This document shows positions 1-7,523 of a stretch of DNA of 35,485 nt, piece by piece (the stretch's first letter is position 1; every line of letters starts with the position of its first letter). This DNA comes from Eubacterium sp. CAG:841. GTDB taxonomy: Bacteria; Bacillota; Clostridia; Oscillospirales; CAG-272. The notes under the pieces were generated by a model, which was not told the origin of the DNA, did not search any database, and was given only the letters and a program-made list of their open reading frames with translations. The stretch covers positions 1-35,485 of the forward strand of contig FR898208.1 of NCBI GenBank assembly GCA_000437375.1. The letters run 5' to 3'. Both the position numbers and the translations under genes were made by a program.

Positions 1-169
1 CCGTCTTCTTACAATCCCAATTGTCCATCGGTGAGGTCGTTTCTGTGGAGGGAGTGGTGCCTGTCGTTGTTGTTGTTTCTGTTGTTTCATTGGTGTTGGT
101 CTTATTGCAAGACGCTATTGAGAAAGCAATAAGTATAACAGCCATGATAATAAGTAGCAATCGTTTCAT
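1..169 (-). CDS. Lipoprotein, N-terminal part (gene runs off the window)
   Basis: The reverse strand reads from an ATG at 169-167 off the left edge. Residues 1-20 form a lipoprotein signal peptide: a positive start (MKR), a hydrophobic stretch (LLLIIMAVILIAF) and a lipobox ending SIASC, so Cys20 would be lipid-modified and the protein anchored on the outside of the membrane. It continues as a Thr-rich linker (NETTETTTTTGTTPSTETT), typical of a spacer between the anchor and a distal domain that lies outside the window. A good ribosome site (AAGGAG) sits 7 bases before the start, and a near-perfect promoter lies about 80 bp upstream. Function of the missing domain is unknown. Confidence 0.8.
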   Translation of the reverse strand, partial: MKRLLLIIMAVILIAFSIASCNKTNTNETTETTTTTGTTPSTETTSPMDNWDCKKT

Positions 170-249
170 ATAAATACTCCTTCCAGTTATTGAATTATAA
201 TCCTGAAACGGATGCGAGTTCTTTTTTATCCGAATTCAGGTACACTTAT

Positions 250-278
250 ATTATACAGGAATTTGCCGAAGATGTCAA
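250..278 (-). promoter_or_regulatory. Sigma-A promoter of the lipoprotein gene
   Basis: On the reverse strand TTGACA (278-273) and TATAAT (255-250) are separated by exactly 17 bp. The predicted leader of about 75 nt contains an imperfect hairpin (202-239, CCTGAA...TTCAGG arms) between promoter and start codon. Confidence 0.8.
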
Positions 279-350
279 TATTAAGCGCTGTTTGAAAATA
301 AAATTTGGTGATAATTGCACAAAAGCGCGCTCTTCAATTTGGTGAAAATT

Positions 351-383
351 TCCTCTCCTGCGTCATATAGGCGCAGGAGAGGA
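351..383 (-). terminator. Hairpin, probable terminator
   Basis: Perfect 12-bp arms TCCTCTCCTGCG / CGCAGGAGAGGA around a 9-base loop. On the reverse strand it is followed by a short AAATTTTC run, a weak U-tract. It would end transcription from the small ORF at 406-636. Confidence 0.55.
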
Positions 384-405
384 TAAAAATGGTCAATCCT
401 TGACT

Positions 406-636
406 TTATTGTAACCACACATTGTGCAGACTTGATATGTAGTTCCGCCTATGACGGTCTATATATGTATGAGACCATCTTTCTTCTACAAGGCAATCAT
501 CGCAGGTACAGGTTTTATAATGATATTCGGAAATATACTGCCAACCGGTAAATGAATGTGAGTAATGCTGTTCATAAAAATATGAAAGCGGGATAAACGG
601 CGATATTATGGGATATAAAGTCGTTTTTTCTGACAC
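406..636 (-). CDS. Small hypothetical protein, possibly a broken gene
   Basis: This 76-residue reading frame begins at a GTG (636-634). It is rich in Tyr, His and Ser and has one CTCDDC cluster around residues 43-48 that could bind a metal. I do not recognise it. The best-spaced start near the AAGGAG ribosome site is instead an ATG 18 bases further upstream, but that ATG is in another frame and stops after about a dozen codons. Either the GTG is used or a one-base shift has broken the gene. A terminator-like hairpin follows. Treat the call as tentative. Confidence 0.35.
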   Translation of the reverse strand: MSEKTTLYPIISPFIPLSYFYEQHYSHSFTGWQYISEYHYKTCTCDDCLVEERWSHTYIDRHRRNYISSLHNVWLQ

Positions 637-729
637 TTATCCATTGAATTGCTCCTTTGTCCCATTTTTTATGATGAGAAAAAAGTTGTGATATAATCAA
701 GCCAAAAAAAGAATGCGATATATAGATAT

Positions 730-1155
730 GTGATTATATACGGCGGTCGGGAAGCAACATTGCTCAGGTATCATAATGTTGATATTATGAAACATTTGCT
801 CAGTTTAAGAGAGTATGTCAATTTTTTTGAAAATAATTGTTTTGACGAAAAAATTGCATTGAAGCATTCATGTCAAAGCTTTATTATGTTTAACGATTTG
901 ATGAAAATCCGTATTTCCGAGTATTACGGTATATCTCGGGTTTTTCCAAATACATACGGACTTTTAAAAATTGATGAAGGTATAGTTGAAAAGGGAAATT
1001 ATATTCGCGCGGTATTTTATCATTTTTTTAATACCAAAGAAATAAAGAAAGAAATGCCGGGAAAGTCGCTGAATTACATAAGAGATATTATCGGCCTGGA
1101 AATAAAGCGGTACAACTTACTTGAGAATTTTCAGCCGCTTGTAGAACGGCGGTAG
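730..1155 (+). CDS. Hypothetical protein
   Basis: The 141-residue frame opens at a GTG with no clear ribosome site. An internal ATG at 787 (MKHLLSL) would give a shorter product of about 122 residues, equally unsupported by a strong ribosome site. A TATAAT at about 692 lies upstream but its -35 is poor. The product is mostly soluble-looking and helical, with many aromatic and basic residues and no motif I recognise. It stands alone between the minus-strand genes on the left and the regulator/exporter operon on the right, which has its own promoter. Confidence 0.5.
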   Translation: MIIYGGREATLLRYHNVDIMKHLLSLREYVNFFENNCFDEKIALKHSCQSFIMFNDLMKIRISEYYGISRVFPNTYGLLKIDEGIVEKGNYIRAVFYHFFNTKEIKKEMPGKSLNYIRDIIGLEIKRYNLLENFQPLVERR

Positions 1156-1197
1156 AAAAATGACACCCGAAATCAGCAAAAATAGACAATGGTTCGC

Positions 1198-1226
1198 TGG
1201 ACAGGCTCTATTTTTTATGCTATAAT
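1198..1226 (+). promoter_or_regulatory. Promoter of the regulator/ABC exporter operon
   Basis: TGGACA (1198-1203), 17-bp spacer and an extended -10 (TGCTATAAT, hexamer 1221-1226). Transcription would begin about 30 bp before the regulator start. Confidence 0.8.
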
Positions 1227-1263
1227 TATAGTGACAAAAAACTTCAGACAAGGAGAAAAAAAT

Positions 1264-1656
1264 ATGGATGGCAATAACATCGGCGCGAGAATCGCAGGGT
1301 TGCGAAAAGAAAAGGGAATGACGCAGGCGGAGCTTGCCGCGGTCATCAATATAAGCGACAAGGCTATATCAAAATGGGAAAGCGCGGGAAGCTGCCCCGA
1401 TATTGATGTTCTTATAAAGCTTTCGGATTTCTTTGAGGTTTCGCTCGATTATATTATCCGCGGCGAATGTATGCATCAGCAGAAAATGTTTGCCGGATCG
1501 CCTGATGCAAAGATCACCAGGATAAACGGTCTTTCGCTCATTGACGGTATTAATAAATATTATTTATCGCGCGGCTGGCATGTTGTAAAAGCCGAGCAGA
1601 ATATGTCGGCTAACGATTGGTGGAGTGTCATAATCGTAATCGAAAGAAACAATTGA
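1264..1656 (+). CDS. XRE-family transcriptional regulator
   Basis: DNA-binding regulator of 130 residues. Residues about 8-60 are a helix-turn-helix of the XRE type (motif run MTQAELAAVINISDKAISKW, then a Pro-Asp linker and LIKLSDFFEVSLDYII). The C-terminal 50 residues hold a short extension ending in WWSVIIVIERNN that resembles the small DUF4177-like domain found in such regulators. The ATG at 1264 is chosen because AAGGAG lies 9 bases before it; a longer frame from 1189 has no ribosome site and would include the promoter. It is followed after 15 bp by the two ABC genes, so it probably controls that exporter pair, perhaps in response to its substrate (inference). Confidence 0.88.
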   Translation: MDGNNIGARIAGLRKEKGMTQAELAAVINISDKAISKWESAGSCPDIDVLIKLSDFFEVSLDYIIRGECMHQQKMFAGSPDAKITRINGLSLIDGINKYYLSRGWHVVKAEQNMSANDWWSVIIVIERNN

Positions 1657-1671
1657 GCTAAGGTGGTTTGA

Positions 1672-3471
1672 ATGAAAAAATATTCTTTTTTCGGTAATCT
1701 CCGATTCATGATGAAAAAAGCATGGAAAAACTCCAGAATGGCGGTTTTGCTGACCGCATTCAGCGTGCCTTTTTCCATTGCGCTTCCTTTTTTGCTTACG
1801 TTGCTTTCTTCGAAAACCGTAGAATATGCAACCGGGGGCGTTGCCGAAACAAAGCTGCTTTTGCTTATTTCCGTGCTTATGCTGGCTATTACGGTGGCAA
1901 CGCTGCTGCTGAGAGTTATAAACAGTTTTTTGCCCAAATATTCGCTGATAAACAGAACAAAGCTTGGTCTTGAAATAAAAGAATCCGTGGCGAGAACAGA
2001 CTATGTGAATCTGGAAAACAGCGACTACAACGCTATGCGTAATCAGGCGCAGCAGGCGGTGGGAAGCAATGCCGGCATAGCAGAATCGATTTTCGGTAAA
2101 ATGGCATTGTTTCTTACCAATACGATAGGCATAGTATTATATTCGGCTTTGATTTTCAGACTGTCGCCGATTATCATTCTCGTGCTTGCCGTTTCTACGG
2201 TTTTGCTTTATTATGTCGGCAAAATCAATGTCAGATGGATTCAGAAGAACAAAACGCAGTGGTATGAAATAGACAGAAAAAAACAATATATCCTCGGGAA
2301 ACTCGGAAGCTTCGGCGCGGCAAAAGATGTAAAGCTCTACGGAGTATCCGCATGGTTTTATAAAATCTATATGTCACTGCTCGGGCAGAGAATAAAATGG
2401 AGCCGCAAAAGCGAGATGAGAACCGGCGGGATAGATATTTTATCTGCTTTCATAACGCTGCTCAGAGATGGGCTTGCATACGGTCTGCTGATTTATAAGA
2501 TTTCAAAAGGAAATCTCTCCGCCTCGGAGTTTGTCTTTTATTTTGCTCTCATCGGGCAATATTCCGTATATATTTACGGAATCATGAACGGATGCATCGA
2601 CCTCTACCGTTCCTCTCTGTGTATTTCCGATGTCCGGAATTTTCTTGACTACAAGAGCGTCATGAACCACGGAAAAGGCGCAGATATTTTTCAGAGCGCA
2701 CCCGAGATAGAGTTTCATGATGTCTGCTTCCGCTTTCCAAATTCCGATGCGCTGATTCTCGACCATATATCATTCAAAATAAAACGCGGCGAAAAAATCG
2801 CGCTGGTGGGAATAAACGGCGCAGGCAAAACCACGCTGATAAAGTTGGTCTGCGGTTTGTTTATCCCGACCGACGGCTACATATCGGTGGACGGGAAAAA
2901 TATCTCGGAATATAACATTGAAGAATACTATTCGAAAATATCTGCCGTATTTCAGGATATTTATACATTGCCCATGAGCATCGAGGAGAATATCGCGGGA
3001 TTCCGTGCTGATATTGACTATGAAAGACTGAATGCCGCGATAGAAAAGGCGGGACTGAAAGATAAAATTGATTCACTGCCTGATGGGCTGCGGACAAAGC
3101 TCGACAAAACATTATTTAAGGATGCAACGGAGCTCTCCGGCGGCGAGAGGCAGAAGCTGGCTATGGCGAGAGCACTTTATAAGGAATCCCCGATAGTTAT
3201 ACTTGACGAGCCGACGGCGGCGCTTGACCCGATAGCCGAAGAAAAGGTTTATCGGATATACCATTCGCTTTCCGACAGGACAACATCCATCTTTGTTTCG
3301 CATCGGTTGGCATCGACCCGTTTTTGCGACCGCATTTTCTATATGGAAAACGGACGAATACTCGAAGAGGGCACGCATGAGAGCCTGATGCGGGACGGCG
3401 GAAAATATGCCGAAATGTTTCATGCGCAGAGTCAGTATTATACGGGCGATTTTAAGGAGGCGGCAGAATGA
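1672..3471 (+). CDS. ABC exporter, membrane plus ATPase half-transporter (first of pair)
   Basis: A 599-residue half-transporter: an N-terminal membrane domain with about six helices (residues 20-320) and a C-terminal ATPase domain. The ATPase has an intact Walker A (GINGAGKTT, 380-388), Q-loop (VFQD, Q428), signature LSGGE (488-492), Walker B with catalytic Glu (ILDEP, 510-514) and switch His (SHR, H544). It overlaps the next ABC gene by 4 bases, so the two products probably form a heterodimer in the cytoplasmic membrane. The family exports peptides, lipids or drugs; the substrate cannot be read from sequence. The upstream XRE gene is the likely regulator. The same type of gene pair occurs again in the peptide cluster at 12168-15670. 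Confidence 0.9.
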   Translation: MKKYSFFGNLRFMMKKAWKNSRMAVLLTAFSVPFSIALPFLLTLLSSKTVEYATGGVAETKLLLLISVLMLAITVATLLLRVINSFLPKYSLINRTKLGLEIKESVARTDYVNLENSDYNAMRNQAQQAVGSNAGIAESIFGKMALFLTNTIGIVLYSALIFRLSPIIILVLAVSTVLLYYVGKINVRWIQKNKTQWYEIDRKKQYILGKLGSFGAAKDVKLYGVSAWFYKIYMSLLGQRIKWSRKSEMRTGGIDILSAFITLLRDGLAYGLLIYKISKGNLSASEFVFYFALIGQYSVYIYGIMNGCIDLYRSSLCISDVRNFLDYKSVMNHGKGADIFQSAPEIEFHDVCFRFPNSDALILDHISFKIKRGEKIALVGINGAGKTTLIKLVCGLFIPTDGYISVDGKNISEYNIEEYYSKISAVFQDIYTLPMSIEENIAGFRADIDYERLNAAIEKAGLKDKIDSLPDGLRTKLDKTLFKDATELSGGERQKLAMARALYKESPIVILDEPTAALDPIAEEKVYRIYHSLSDRTTSIFVSHRLASTRFCDRIFYMENGRILEEGTHESLMRDGGKYAEMFHAQSQYYTGDFKEAAE

Positions 3472-5309
3472 AAAAACTTCCTGATATAAAATTATTATTC
3501 AAATGCTATAAAACGATAAATTCATTTTCTCCGAATATCATCCTGATTCAGATAATAAAGGCTGTTACCGATTCGCTCTTTCCGTTTATAACCATATATA
3601 TGTCGGCTGAAATCGTAGACAGTCTCATTGCGGGAAGCGACTATAAGCGCGTTTTTGCTTATGCGTTACTTACCGTCGCGCTCAGCTTTGGCGTAAAAAT
3701 AATTTCGGTTGTTCTATCAAGGATTCTGAATATAAAATATCTTGTCTTTTCAAATAATTACTCAAAATCAAAGTCGCTGAAGATTCCCGACCTTGATTAC
3801 AGCACGATTGAGGATTCCGAAACAAGGCAGAAGCTGAACAAAATAGAGCAGTATGAAAATATGAACGGCGGAGGGCTGACCAGCATTTATCACAGCACAT
3901 CGAGCTTTTTGCGCAGCTTTTTCACGCTGGCGTTTTCCGTGGCTTTGACAATCTCACTTTTTGTATTGCCTTATCCCTCGGAGGGCAGTCTGATAACAAA
4001 GCTGACTGTCAACCCCATCGTCGGAATAATCATTCTGGCGCTGATATTCGTATATGTTATTTTCAACAGTAAAGTTGCGGTCAAATGTACCAGATATGCC
4101 AACTCCGAATATTCCAAATTTACATTTATCAATGATCTGAGTTCCGAGCTGACATCGCACATTTATTATAACAAAACCGCAATGGACATCAGAATATACG
4201 GTCAGACCGAGGCGATAATGCAGCACGCCCACGAGGTTATGCAGATGAGCTATGACATAAACGGAAATACAAATATGTATTCTTTAAAGAAAATGCATAT
4301 CCCGGGAGAGCTTATCCGCCTGTTTACCCAGTTTCTGATTTATATATTTGCCGCGTTCGGTGCGCTCGCTGGGCGATTCAGTATAGGTTCAATCACAAAA
4401 TACATTGCGGCGCTCTCCAATTTTTCGGGAGCCATAAAGCAGATTATGGTGACAGGCGAGCAGCTGCGATATAATTGCGAAATTGCAAAGCTTTATTTTG
4501 ATTTCGTGGAAATCCCGTCCGAGATGAAAAGCGGGGAGAAAAAAATCGCACCGCAGGAAAGCCATGAATTTGAATTCAGAAATGTTTCTTTCAAATATCC
4601 GAATACCGATATTTATGTTCTGAAAAATCTCAGTTACAAAATAAAGCAGGGCAAAAAGCTCGCGATAGTCGGAATGAACGGATGCGGAAAAACAACGCTT
4701 GTAAAGCTTCTTTGCAGATTATATGATCCGACCGAGGGAGAAATCCTCCTCGACGGAATCAATATAAAAGAATACGGATACAGTGATTATCTGAAAGCTT
4801 TTTCCATTGTTTTTCAAGACTATTCTTTGTTTGCCATGTCGCTTGCGCAAAACATCTCGTGCGATGAGACTTATGAAAAGCAGAAAGTGCTTGCATGCCT
4901 CGACGAGGTCGGATTTTCGGAAAGACTGGCTTCGCTTGAAAACGGTATAGATACGGTTCTGTACAGAGATTTTGAAAGAAACGGCGTAATGATATCCGGC
5001 GGCGAAGCGCAAAAGATTGCCATGGCAAGAGCGCTTTATAAAGACGCGCCGATAGTGATTTTCGATGAACCAACCGCGGCTCTTGACCCTATTTCAGAAA
5101 GTGAGATTTATAAGAGATTAAATGCCATCGTCAAGGAAAGAACGGCGATATTTATTTCCCACAGATTGTCATCATGCGTTTTCAGCGACGAAATACTTGT
5201 TATGGACAGCGGAGAAATTGTCCAGAGCGGCTCACATGAAAAGTTACTTTCGGATGCGGGCGGAAAATATCATGAGCTGTGGAATGCGCAAGCGCAGTTT
5301 TATGTCTGA
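3468..5309 (+). CDS. ABC exporter half-transporter (second of pair)
   Basis: A 613-residue partner of the preceding gene, starting inside its last codons (ATGA overlap) behind an AGGAGG-like site. Membrane helices lie between residues 25 and 330. The ATPase domain is complete: Walker A GMNGCGKTT (402-410), Q-loop VFQD, signature ISGGE (509-513), Walker B IFDEP (531-535) and SHR. Both subunits have a catalytic Glu after Walker B, so neither site looks degenerate, unlike many heterodimeric exporters. A strong hairpin terminator follows the stop codon, which closes the three-gene operon. Confidence 0.9.
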   Translation: MKKLPDIKLLFKCYKTINSFSPNIILIQIIKAVTDSLFPFITIYMSAEIVDSLIAGSDYKRVFAYALLTVALSFGVKIISVVLSRILNIKYLVFSNNYSKSKSLKIPDLDYSTIEDSETRQKLNKIEQYENMNGGGLTSIYHSTSSFLRSFFTLAFSVALTISLFVLPYPSEGSLITKLTVNPIVGIIILALIFVYVIFNSKVAVKCTRYANSEYSKFTFINDLSSELTSHIYYNKTAMDIRIYGQTEAIMQHAHEVMQMSYDINGNTNMYSLKKMHIPGELIRLFTQFLIYIFAAFGALAGRFSIGSITKYIAALSNFSGAIKQIMVTGEQLRYNCEIAKLYFDFVEIPSEMKSGEKKIAPQESHEFEFRNVSFKYPNTDIYVLKNLSYKIKQGKKLAIVGMNGCGKTTLVKLLCRLYDPTEGEILLDGINIKEYGYSDYLKAFSIVFQDYSLFAMSLAQNISCDETYEKQKVLACLDEVGFSERLASLENGIDTVLYRDFERNGVMISGGEAQKIAMARALYKDAPIVIFDEPTAALDPISESEIYKRLNAIVKERTAIFISHRLSSCVFSDEILVMDSGEIVQSGSHEKLLSDAGGKYHELWNAQAQFYV

Positions 5310-5328
5310 AAATTATGCTTAAAGGATG

Positions 5329-5352
5329 AGAGCACTGCCTTGGCAGTGCTCT
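5329..5352 (+). terminator. Terminator of the ABC exporter operon
   Basis: Perfect 11-bp inverted repeat AGAGCACTGCC / GGCAGTGCTCT with a TT loop, followed by GAATTTTA, 19 bp after the stop codon of the second ABC gene. Confidence 0.8.
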
Positions 5353-5360
5353 GAATTTTA

Positions 5361-5521
5361 TCAATGGCAGCTAATATGAAGATAAGGTACATTGTATCCG
5401 CATTTTTGCCGTTCTATAACCGTCCCGATTAACTTTCCAAGGTACATCCTGCTCAGCGCCGAACTGCCGAGATACGCCTCCACATTCGTCACAGTTTGCT
5501 CCGCATAATGATTTCATTATT
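5361..5521 (-). pseudogene. Chimeric scar: duplicated DUF3795 start fused to the end of a mobile-element gene
   Basis: On the reverse strand, 5517 to about 5482 repeats exactly the first codons of the DUF3795 gene next door (MKSLCGANCDEC), without its ribosome site. At GTGACGAATGT the sequence switches to the 3' end of a homologue of the 299-residue gene at 19542-20441. In that gene's frame 5492-5361 reads VTNVEAYLGSSALSRMYLGK and so on for 43 residues to a TGA, against VTNVEAYLGSSALSKLYLKQ in the full gene. The DNA match 5451-5492 versus 19656-19697 is 42 bp with one difference. The shared 11 bases at the switch point look like the microhomology of an illegitimate recombination. It encodes no functional product. 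Confidence 0.8.
5482..5521. repeat. 40-bp direct repeat, copy 1
   Basis: Identical to 5985-6024. It covers the first 12 codons of the DUF3795 gene plus a few bases upstream. The two copies are 503 bp apart and flank the DUF3795 gene. Confidence 0.9.
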
Positions 5522-5550
5522 CTGCTCCGACATGAAAAAAGATAAAGACA

Positions 5551-5577
5551 AAGGCAGAGCTTCATTGCTCTGCCCTT
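5551..5577 (-). terminator. Terminator of the DUF3795 gene
   Basis: GGCAGAGC / GCTCTGCC arms (8 bp) with a 6-base loop, flanked by A-rich and T-rich runs, 6-30 bp beyond the DUF3795 stop on the reverse strand. Confidence 0.75.
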
Positions 5578-5582
5578 TATTT

Positions 5583-6020
5583 TCATCTTCTCTTATAAAT
5601 AACTATCTCCGGCTGACTGCCGTCAACGCTGTAACTGCAAACAAGAATAAATCCCATATCGGCGATAACGCCGTAGCAAACGCCCATATCGGCAAATTTT
5701 ATCTGTGTACCAAGATAAACGTTTTTGTCGTCGAGAAGTTTTACCGTTCCACCGCTCGGAATCGGATATTCAAGATTCACCATAGCGCCAGAAAGCTCAT
5801 AAAGCCTGTCGACCAAAGGAAGTCCTTCGCCATTCAAAAGTCCGTTTATTTCGCCGAGCAATTTGTTTTTTAATTCGTCATAAGCGGCTCTGCCTCCGGT
5901 TTTTATGTATTCTGCAGCGACACATCTGCCGCCGAATGGATGCCCGCAAGTCGCCTCGCACCCTTTACATTCATCCTTCATTTTACATTCGTCACAGTTT
6001 GCTCCGCATAATGATTTCAT
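5583..6020 (-). CDS. DUF3795-type Cys-rich protein
   Basis: A 145-residue protein whose first 35 residues carry eight Cys in the pattern CGANCDEC, CKGCEATCGHPFGGRC, the mark of DUF3795-like proteins, which probably bind a metal or iron-sulfur centre; biochemical function unknown. The rest is a mixed alpha/beta domain. The ATG at 6020 is preceded by a good AAGGAG. It is transcribed alone: promoter in the palindromic region 6039-6105 and terminator at 5551-5577. Its first 12 codons are duplicated downstream at 5482-5521. Confidence 0.75.
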   Translation of the reverse strand: MKSLCGANCDECKMKDECKGCEATCGHPFGGRCVAAEYIKTGGRAAYDELKNKLLGEINGLLNGEGLPLVDRLYELSGAMVNLEYPIPSGGTVKLLDDKNVYLGTQIKFADMGVCYGVIADMGFILVCSYSVDGSQPEIVIYKRR

Positions 6021-6024
6021 TATT
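5985..6024. repeat. 40-bp direct repeat, copy 2
   Basis: Identical to 5482-5521; this copy is the real start of the DUF3795 gene, with its ribosome site just beyond the repeat. Confidence 0.9.
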
Positions 6025-6038
6025 TTCTCTCCTTATAT

Positions 6039-6105
6039 AACCTCATTTAATAAAAAACAATATATATCATATGATATATATAATATATTTAATGAGGTTT
6101 GTCAA
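6039..6105 (-). promoter_or_regulatory. Promoter with nested palindromes (candidate operator)
   Basis: On the reverse strand TTGACA (6105-6100) and TATATA (6082-6077) have a 17-bp spacer. The region has two symmetries. An outer inverted repeat is AACCTCATTTAA (6039-6050) with TTTAATGAGGTT (6088-6099). An inner perfect 20-bp palindrome (6061-6080) is centred on CATATG. The outer arm overlaps the spacer, so a dimeric repressor bound here would block the polymerase. No adjacent regulator gene is obvious. Confidence 0.65.
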
Positions 6106-6283
6106 CAAACGATTTTTTCATCGTCAAAAATTGCCACTTATAAAAACATATAAGACGAAAATAATAATATCGGACAAAGCAAAAACATGCCGCGTCCGAA
6201 AAGGCGCTTCAAAAGGCGATGCCTTCGGGCGCGCAAAATGAAGATGTCTGTAAATGATTATAAATTTTTAGGAGAACATTCAG

Positions 6284-6538
6284 ATGGCAAGCAATAAATC
6301 TCTCGTTCCCGAGGCTAAGGAAGCCCTCAGCAGATTCAAAATGGAAGCTGCCGGCGAAGTTGGCGTAAATCTTAAGCAGGGCTACAACGGCGACCTTACT
6401 GCTAAGCAGGCAGGATCCGTAGGCGGTCAGATGGTTAACATTATGAACCCCGTACGAACTATGAAATTCGACCGCCACAACAGAATATCACAGGGACACA
6501 AAATAACCGTCAGGTACTCGTTTTTCCTTACCGTATAA
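6284..6538 (+). CDS. Small acid-soluble spore protein, alpha/beta type, with unusual C-terminus
   Basis: Residues 1-50 match the alpha/beta SASP family closely: LVPEAKEALSRFKMEAAGEV followed by GVNLKQGYNGDLTAKQAGSV and GGQMV. These proteins coat spore DNA, change its conformation and protect it from UV. The EAAGEVGV region includes the usual site of the germination protease (family knowledge). A typical member would end about 10-15 residues after GGQMV with a basic helix. Here the helix is replaced by about 35 residues (NIMNPVRTMKFDRHNRISQG onwards) that do not look like the family. The start at 6284 has AGGAG 9 bases upstream. The foreign tail suggests a frameshift or a recombination junction near 6435. 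Confidence 0.85.
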   Translation: MASNKSLVPEAKEALSRFKMEAAGEVGVNLKQGYNGDLTAKQAGSVGGQMVNIMNPVRTMKFDRHNRISQGHKITVRYSFFLTV

Positions 6539-6548
6539 GACATTCAGA

Positions 6549-6568
6549 ACATCAGTACATCAGTACAT
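6549..6568. repeat. Short tandem repeat
   Basis: ACATCAGT is repeated 2.5 times directly after the spore protein stop codon. No known role; it may mark the same disturbed junction as the altered spore protein tail. Confidence 0.6.
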
Positions 6569-6670
6569 AATTTCGGATTGTTGCCGGAGTATAAAATCCC
6601 TTGTTTGCGCATATACTGATTATGGGAGAAAATCCCGCCGGGAAATGAAATATTTTTTCGATAAAGGGTA

Positions 6671-6699
6671 TTGCATTTTTCTCAGAATTATGGTATAAT
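6671..6699 (+). promoter_or_regulatory. Promoter of the DUF3800 gene
   Basis: TTGCAT (6671-6676), 17-bp spacer, TATAAT (6694-6699). The start of transcription would be near 6706, giving an 80-nt leader. Confidence 0.75.
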
Positions 6700-6703
6700 A
6701 CAG

Positions 6704-6772
6704 ACGAAGGCAACGGGCTGGTCTTCGGACCCGGGTCCACCTGCGGCGGGGATGTTCCCCGCCATTTTCTTT
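6704..6772 (+). ncRNA. Structured leader RNA upstream of DUF3800 (DUF3800-motif candidate)
   Basis: The leader between promoter and ribosome site folds into at least two elements. The first is a GGTC(TTCG)GACC tetraloop hairpin (about 6719-6730) within a GC-rich block that also contains the palindrome GACCCGGGTC. The second is a perfect 8-bp stem GGCGGGGA/TCCCCGCC (6745-6763) followed by ATTTTCTTT, which resembles an intrinsic terminator. Structured RNA motifs found upstream of DUF3800 genes have been described as a set of candidate RNAs in comparative surveys. Position and structure fit, but I cannot align it to a specific one. It may act as an attenuator or as an RNA bound by the DUF3800 protein. 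Confidence 0.6.
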
Positions 6773-6785
6773 GAAAGGAGTGTAA

Positions 6786-7472
6786 ATGATGAGCGAACTC
6801 AGCATATTCGTTGATGAATCGGGCGATTTCGGCACATACGAGCCTCATGCGCCGTTCTATTTGTTTACACTCATATTTCATGACCAGCGCAGCTCAATTG
6901 AAGCTCAGATAAAACACTTGGAACATGGACTTGCAGACATCGGCTTTGATGTGAAGCATTGTTTTCATGCCGGTCCCATTATACGCCGCGAGGAAGATTA
7001 TCAGAATCTCTCGATTACGGAGCGCAGAAAGTGCCTTAACCGTATTCTGATATTCGCTAAAAATTGCGATATATCCTACATCACTTTTTTGGTTGAGAAA
7101 AAGCATATGTCTGATTCACTCGGTTTGACGGTTGCGCTATCAAAGCAGCTTTCTGCATTTATACGCGGAGAATATGCTTTCTTTGCGCAATTTGACAAGA
7201 TTATCGTTTATTATGATAACGGACAAGTTGAACTGAACAAGCTCTTGGCTTCAGTTTTCGCCGTCATGCTTCCGCAAGCGGAGTTCCGTAAGGTGCTTCC
7301 CGCTGATTATAGATTATTTCAGGTCGCCGACCTCTTTTGTACCTTGGAACTTGTCTGCCTGAAAGACGAACATCATATCATGTCAAAATCCGAAGAGGCT
7401 TTCTTTGGCTCAATGAGAGACATGCGAAAGAATTATCTCAAGCCGATGTACAGAAAACGCTATATACACTGA
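6786..7472 (+). CDS. DUF3800 domain protein
   Basis: A 228-residue protein beginning with the DUF3800 hallmark IFVDESGDFG (residues 7-16), with acidic residues of an RNase H-like fold, followed later by YYDNGQ and FQVADLFCTLE, where the last Asp is a typical further acidic residue of the family. This supports a metal-dependent nuclease-like fold; DUF3800 proteins occur in defence and mobile contexts, but no substrate is established. Two ATGs sit side by side (6786, 6789); AAAGGAG lies 5 or 8 bases before them, and the second is slightly better spaced. The gene stands alone with its own promoter, structured leader and terminator, a layout like an RNA-controlled module. Confidence 0.85.
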   Translation: MMSELSIFVDESGDFGTYEPHAPFYLFTLIFHDQRSSIEAQIKHLEHGLADIGFDVKHCFHAGPIIRREEDYQNLSITERRKCLNRILIFAKNCDISYITFLVEKKHMSDSLGLTVALSKQLSAFIRGEYAFFAQFDKIIVYYDNGQVELNKLLASVFAVMLPQAEFRKVLPADYRLFQVADLFCTLELVCLKDEHHIMSKSEEAFFGSMRDMRKNYLKPMYRKRYIH

Positions 7473-7490
7473 AAATTAAAGAATATAATA

Positions 7491-7519
7491 AAAATCGCTA
7501 CCTGACAAGCAGCGATTTT
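7491..7519. terminator. Terminator between convergent genes
   Basis: AAAATCGCT / AGCGATTTT (9-bp arms) with an 11-base loop. A-rich and T-rich flanks allow it to serve both the DUF3800 gene and the convergent regulator gene ending at 7524. Confidence 0.8.
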
Positions 7520-7523
7520 CTTT

